Under the pieces are notes generated by a model, which did not search any database, was not told where the DNA came from, and was given only the letters and a program-made list of their open reading frames with translations. A program made the translations under genes and the position numbers. A DNA stretch of 64,000 bases, from contig NC_077232.1 in assembly GCF_027887165.1 (NCBI RefSeq), forward strand, positions 14,347,255 through 14,411,254, read 5' to 3'. Source of the stretch: Monodelphis domestica (taxonomy: Eukaryota; Chordata; Mammalia; Didelphimorphia; Didelphidae). Within the stretch, counting starts at the first letter, position 1. Every line of letters starts with the position of its first letter. Shown here one piece after another: positions 59,940 through 64,000 of this stretch.

Positions 59940-62830
59940 ATTCTTTTTTTGTTTTTTTATTTGATTTATTTTAATAACAAATTTGTACTTCAGTTTTCTA
60001 AAGTTATATGATTTATTTTGTCTCCTTCCATTTTTTTCTACTATCTTTTGGTGCTGACAAGAAATTCAATGTAGGTCATGCATTTATTCTCACAGAAAAC
60101 AAATTTCAATATTATTCATTTTTGTAACTGAATAATTTTATAAACTGAATCCCCAAATTATGTACCCAAATAAACAAATATTCACATCATTCCATGACTA
60201 GTTATCTCTTAATTATATGATTCTGCAATGATCTGGGACTTCAATATTCCCATTTTATCATTATTAATTTCATGACTTTTGTCATGTGATTATATGACAT
60301 CCACTGCACAATGATTTTTTCTCAGATAATCACCATTTAAAACAATTCTGATACAATAATCTTGGTGAACATGTCGATGTTCTTCCTTATACACATCTTT
60401 CAGGATATGAGTCAATGTGTTAGGAGAATCCCATTAAATCATCTTCAATTTAGGGGTTTTTTTCTGGCCTGGATCATAATCCTACAAATAATTTGATGCC
60501 TCTATAGAATATAATAATAATCAGTTTTATTTTAACTTTTACACATATATGCTGACCAAAATTGCAATACCACCTACTACAATTATGACTAAGGCTACAG
60601 TTATGTTAATTACTGCTAATGCCATAAAACTATAACTTTCTTTGAGACTACAACTACAATTATTAAACTACTACTGATCCTACTAACGCTAGACAAGTAC
60701 ATTTGGCTTGAAATCCTGCCAAAATTCTAGAACAGATTCTCTGTTTGCTATTATTTTATGTCTTGACTTATTATTTTTTATTGTTTGGGATTTAAGAAAG
60801 TGGTTCAGAAAATGTTAATAATGCAGATTAGATTTAGAAGTGTGTCAAGGGAAGAGATTGTGGAGAAATAGCTGGTTGGTTTCCAGTGTATCATTTGCAG
60901 ATATCTCCTGTATTTTCTTCTCAATATCATTTTAACACTTTAATATATTGTTTATATAATTGCAACATTCTTTTCATTTTCATTTTGCCTTTGGAATTCA
61001 CTCTACCTTCCACCACTTCTTCTATTCACTGAGAAGGCAAGAAATATGATTTAAAATTACATGTGAAATCATGGAAACATGTCTATATTAGTCTTCTGTC
61101 AAAATAAAAAGAGAAAAAAGAGAAAAAGTGACAAAATTAAAATTCACTTTACAGATCAAGTTGAGTATAAATCTTCCCATAGTGCCTAGTATGTTTTCAT
61201 CATGAATTGTTTAGAATTGTCTTGGATCATGTTATTCATCAGAGAAGTTAAGTCCTTCATAATTGATCATCATAGCTACACTCTTCTTACTGTGCACAAT
61301 GATATCCTGGTCGTTTTTGCTTCACTTTCATTTTTTTTTAAACCCTTACCTTCCGTCTTGGAGTCAATACTGTGTATTGGCTCCAAGGCAGAAGAGTGGT
61401 AAGGGTAGGCAATGGGGGTCAAGTGACTTGCCCAGGGTCACACAGCTAGGAAGTGGCTGAGGCCGGATTTGAACCTAGGACCTCCCGTCTCTAGGCCTGG
61501 CTCTCAATCCACTGAGCTACCTAGCTGCCCCCTTTTGCTTCACTTTCTATCAGTTCAAAAAAGCTTTGTCAAATTTTTCTTAAAGCAACCTGAATGTTAT
61601 GTCCCTTAGCACAATAGTACTCCATGACAAATATATGTCACAATTTATTCAACCATTTTCAAATTGATGAACATTCCCTCAATTTGTAATTCTTTATCAC
61701 CAGGAAAAGAACAGCTATAAATACTCATGTAAATATAGGTCCTGTTCCAAGTTCTTTGCAGATATTTCTAGTATTGTTATTTCTGGGTCAGTGGTTACCT
61801 GTAATCTATGTCCCTTTGGGTATAGTTCCAAATTTTTTTCTGTAGAGTGAAGGGAGATGTTTACTACTCGAGAAAAAAATTAAAATTTTTATTTTTTTTC
61901 TCTCATAATCTTCAGCTTTTGTCATTTCTGATATAAAAGGTCTTATACCTGACTTGTTTCAATATCTATTTTTTCTATTTATACTAATAGAGCATTTTTC
62001 CATATGACTTCATTTATCTTTGATTTCTTATTCTGAAAAAGGCCAGTTTGTATTTTCTGACTATTTATCAATTGAAGAATGTCTTTTAATTTGATGTTTG
62101 TCTCAGTTATAATATTCTCTTTTAGTTAGGACTATTTTCGTTTTTGTTTTGTCTGAGATGTTGATTAGTACTACTTCATTTTTCACCTCAGCAAAATAGT
62201 ATACATTAAGGTCTAGTGTTTATTTTAATTCTAGATTTTTTCATTTCTAATGATTTTCTTGTTTAAAATATTTTGTTCCATTTTGATTTCTCATGAATTA
62301 TTCTCTGATTCCATTTTGGTTGTGTCCATCCTATTTACATTTATATTCATGATCACTAACTGCCAATTTCCATTCTATTTCCTTATTTATCCTTCTTAAT
62401 TTTTTTTGGCCTGTCCTCTACTTAAAATTATGTTTGCTATTTATTTGCCATGTCTTTTATTTTCTATTATTCCCTTCCCTAATATTCTCTGATGTTCACT
62501 CATTGCTGGCCAATATTTATTTTCCTTTCCACAGCAAACATTCTTCATTGAGTGTCTCTTTTATATAAATTATTTTCTCTATTTGTCTCCTCACTTTCTG
62601 CCATAATGATTTTGTTGGTATTCTTAAAATCATTGTTTCTCACATCTCCCTCAACTTGTGTTATTTTTTTTCATTTATTATAAACAATCATAATACAAGA
62701 ACCTCTTTCTATTTCTCTTCCACTCGATTTTTTCCCATTATTTTCTTTCACCAAACTTTTTGGAATTGTTAATCATTTAAATATTTGCATTCCCTTTTTC
62801 TTCTTTACCTTAAATTTCTGCAGTATGAAT
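59940..62830 (-). mobile_element. Old antisense L1-like sequence in intron 3 of locus C
   Basis: Counterpart of 18220-21420, without the L1 3' end and the sense SINE found there but with its own SINE at 61330. Tentative family. Confidence 0.45.
61330..61532 (-). mobile_element. tRNA-derived SINE, antisense, with 15-bp target duplication
   Basis: The minus strand reads GGGGGCAGCTAGGTAGCTCA, AGCCAGGCCTAGAGACGGG, GCTGTGTGACCCTGGGCAAG and TAAGGGTTTAAAAAAAAA. TTTTGCTTCACTTTC stands on both sides (61315-61329 and 61533-61547). Locus B has this 15-mer once, near 19925, with no SINE: an empty site. The element is well preserved and therefore young. Confidence 0.95.
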
Positions 62831-63269
62831 TCAAAATGATCCTTTAATCCTAAATTTACCTCATCAAATGTTCTATAGAAGTTATATAAACTTTTATCTA
62901 ACTAAAAGGACTTCTTGTTGAAAGCAATAAATTGTGAATACAGATTTTACAAAAGATCTTGGAATGCAGATATCAGAGCTATAGGAAAGAAATTCATGAC
63001 GTGGTGGAGGGAAGATAAAATTTTGAGGTTTGATCATTATCTAGAACATATCTAGGACATTACTCTTCTGTCACCTATGGCTTGATAGGAAAAAAAGACA
63101 TGGAGTGCAAAGTGCTAGGTAAAGTACAGTTAGAAGAATTTTCAAAAAGCGAATGACGGCTTTTGTAATCCTCAAACACATAGCCCCTGTTGTGTTGATT
63201 ATGAAGACTTAGGAGAGTGATGGAACACTTCTTTCCCCAAGAAGTAACAAAATTTGTCCTTACTATCAG

Positions 63270-63488
63270 CTCCATCACTTCCTGAAGTGTGTTAATACCA
63301 TCAATGGAAGCAAAGATGAGTTATGTGGAGATGGAACCTCCATGACTGCTGAGACCTATGATATCATGAATTATAAATCATTTCCTGGTAGATTTTCAGT
63401 AGAGGTCAAAGTTGGAGAAGTGATTCCTCAGGAAAAAGTGTTAAGTATTAATGAAGAAGACATAGATTGGCCAGAAGATTTCCCCCAG
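63270..63488 (+). CDS. V2R locus C exon 4
   Basis: 219 bp, open. Acceptor TACTATCAG, donor CAG|GTAAGA. It encodes LHHFLKCVNTINGSKDELC, then GDGTSMTAETYDIMNYKSFP and the conserved VGEVIPQEKVLSINEEDIDW. The first half keeps the family pattern (N-NG--DE, G-YDI-N) better than locus B does. Confidence 0.93.
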
Positions 63489-63914
63489 GTAAGAGTCAGG
63501 TGAACAACACTGTTGTCTCTACCCTGGACCTAAGAACTTCCCTGAAAACACTGGGAATGCCTAGGACAGGCCTGAAGCATAAACTTTTCTCTTGCTCTCA
63601 GTAAGTCAGAACCTTGATTTCTCTGATTTCCTTTTCTCAAAAGGCTTTTCAAAATCTTTCTAATTAATTTATATAATGATCTTCATTCACTGTATGATGA
63701 AAATCTTGAATTACCTCAAATCAATTGGGCAAGTTTAAATAACAACAGCAGGGAGAGTGGAAAATGTTTACCCTCTAAAGAGACCGATAACACAAAAGAG
63801 TAGCGGAGATAGGAAATTCTGCAACTACCGAAATATTTTATCATGAAATTGTTTTCCCAAGATTGACCATGACTGCTTTTAGACATTCTTCATTAAAATA
63901 TGCTTGCATAATGG

Positions 63915-64000
63915 GAAGAGTGTCTGGAGTCTGGGAGAATCGTTTTATCCAGTTCACATGTGACTTCAAATGCTTACTAGCTCTATGAGTTTTTTTTGGT
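63915..64000 (+). mobile_element. Core-SINE start in intron 4 of locus C, cut by window edge
   Basis: Same start as the SINE at 22520 (AGAGTGTCTGGAGTCTGGG), at the matching place in the duplicated block. Confidence 0.6.

Larger units (their letters stand above)
51082..63488 (+). other. V2R locus C: exons 1-4, continues past the right edge
   Basis: Exons 51082-51305, 54161-54452, 58490-59293 and 63270-63488 are all open with GT-AG introns, and their phases fit (2, 0, 0, 0). Together they give a signal peptide and a complete ligand-binding domain. By analogy with locus B, exon 5 should lie about 1.3 kb and exon 6 about 5 kb to the right of exon 4. Expected full length is about 860 residues, normal for V2R. 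This is the best candidate for a functional receptor in the window; whether it is intact depends on the unseen exons. Confidence 0.85.
57552..64000 (+). repeat. Duplicated V2R block, copy C
   Basis: Partner of 15932-22600. Both exons and most of intron 3 align in order; a TA repeat at about 57830-57860 is C-specific in length. The block continues past the window. Confidence 0.88.

Overview
The window looks like marsupial nuclear DNA, most likely an opossum of the Monodelphis type. It is AT-rich and packed with repeats: opossum-type L1 pieces on both strands, tRNA-derived SINEs of the marsupial kind, a GC-rich RTE/SINE-like element and many endogenous-retrovirus (ERV) fossils. The species is an inference from repeat style and gene family; no alignment was run.

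The only host genes I can support are vomeronasal type-2 receptors (V2R, family C GPCRs of the vomeronasal organ), all on the + strand in a tandem row. Locus A is a lone seven-transmembrane exon 6 (9743-10648) with a one-base insertion, so it is a pseudogene. Locus B has exons 3, 4, 5 and 6 (16889-17692, 21880-22098, 23430-23553, 26943-27847), all open with good splice sites and matching phases, but no exon 1 or 2 is visible upstream. Locus C has exons 1-4 (51082-51305, 54161-54452, 58490-59293, 63270-63488), all open; exons 5 and 6 should lie beyond the right edge. A complete C product would be about 860 residues, normal for a V2R.

The loci are duplicates. About 6.5 kb of B (15932 to about 22600) matches C (57552-64000), and about 4 kb around exon 6 of A (7022-10918) matches B (24020-28112). 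Later insertions date the copies: a SINE in C with its empty site still visible in B, an L1 3' end in B missing from C, and an antisense LTR-like element shared by A and B.

Region by region: 1-7000 is an antisense LTR, an LTR-like repeat, L1 ORF1, a broken gammaretrovirus-like pol and more L1. 7000-10900 is locus A. 10900-15930 is L1 5' sequence split by a solo LTR, plus further LTRs. 15930-28100 is locus B. 28100-46000 is nested antisense ERVs, including one provirus inserted in the LTR of another and an inverted LTR pair. 46100-49450 is a long antisense L1. 49450-64000 is locus C. I found no RNA gene and no new gene system; the most unusual signals are in the structure and history of the V2R duplicates and the nested repeats.
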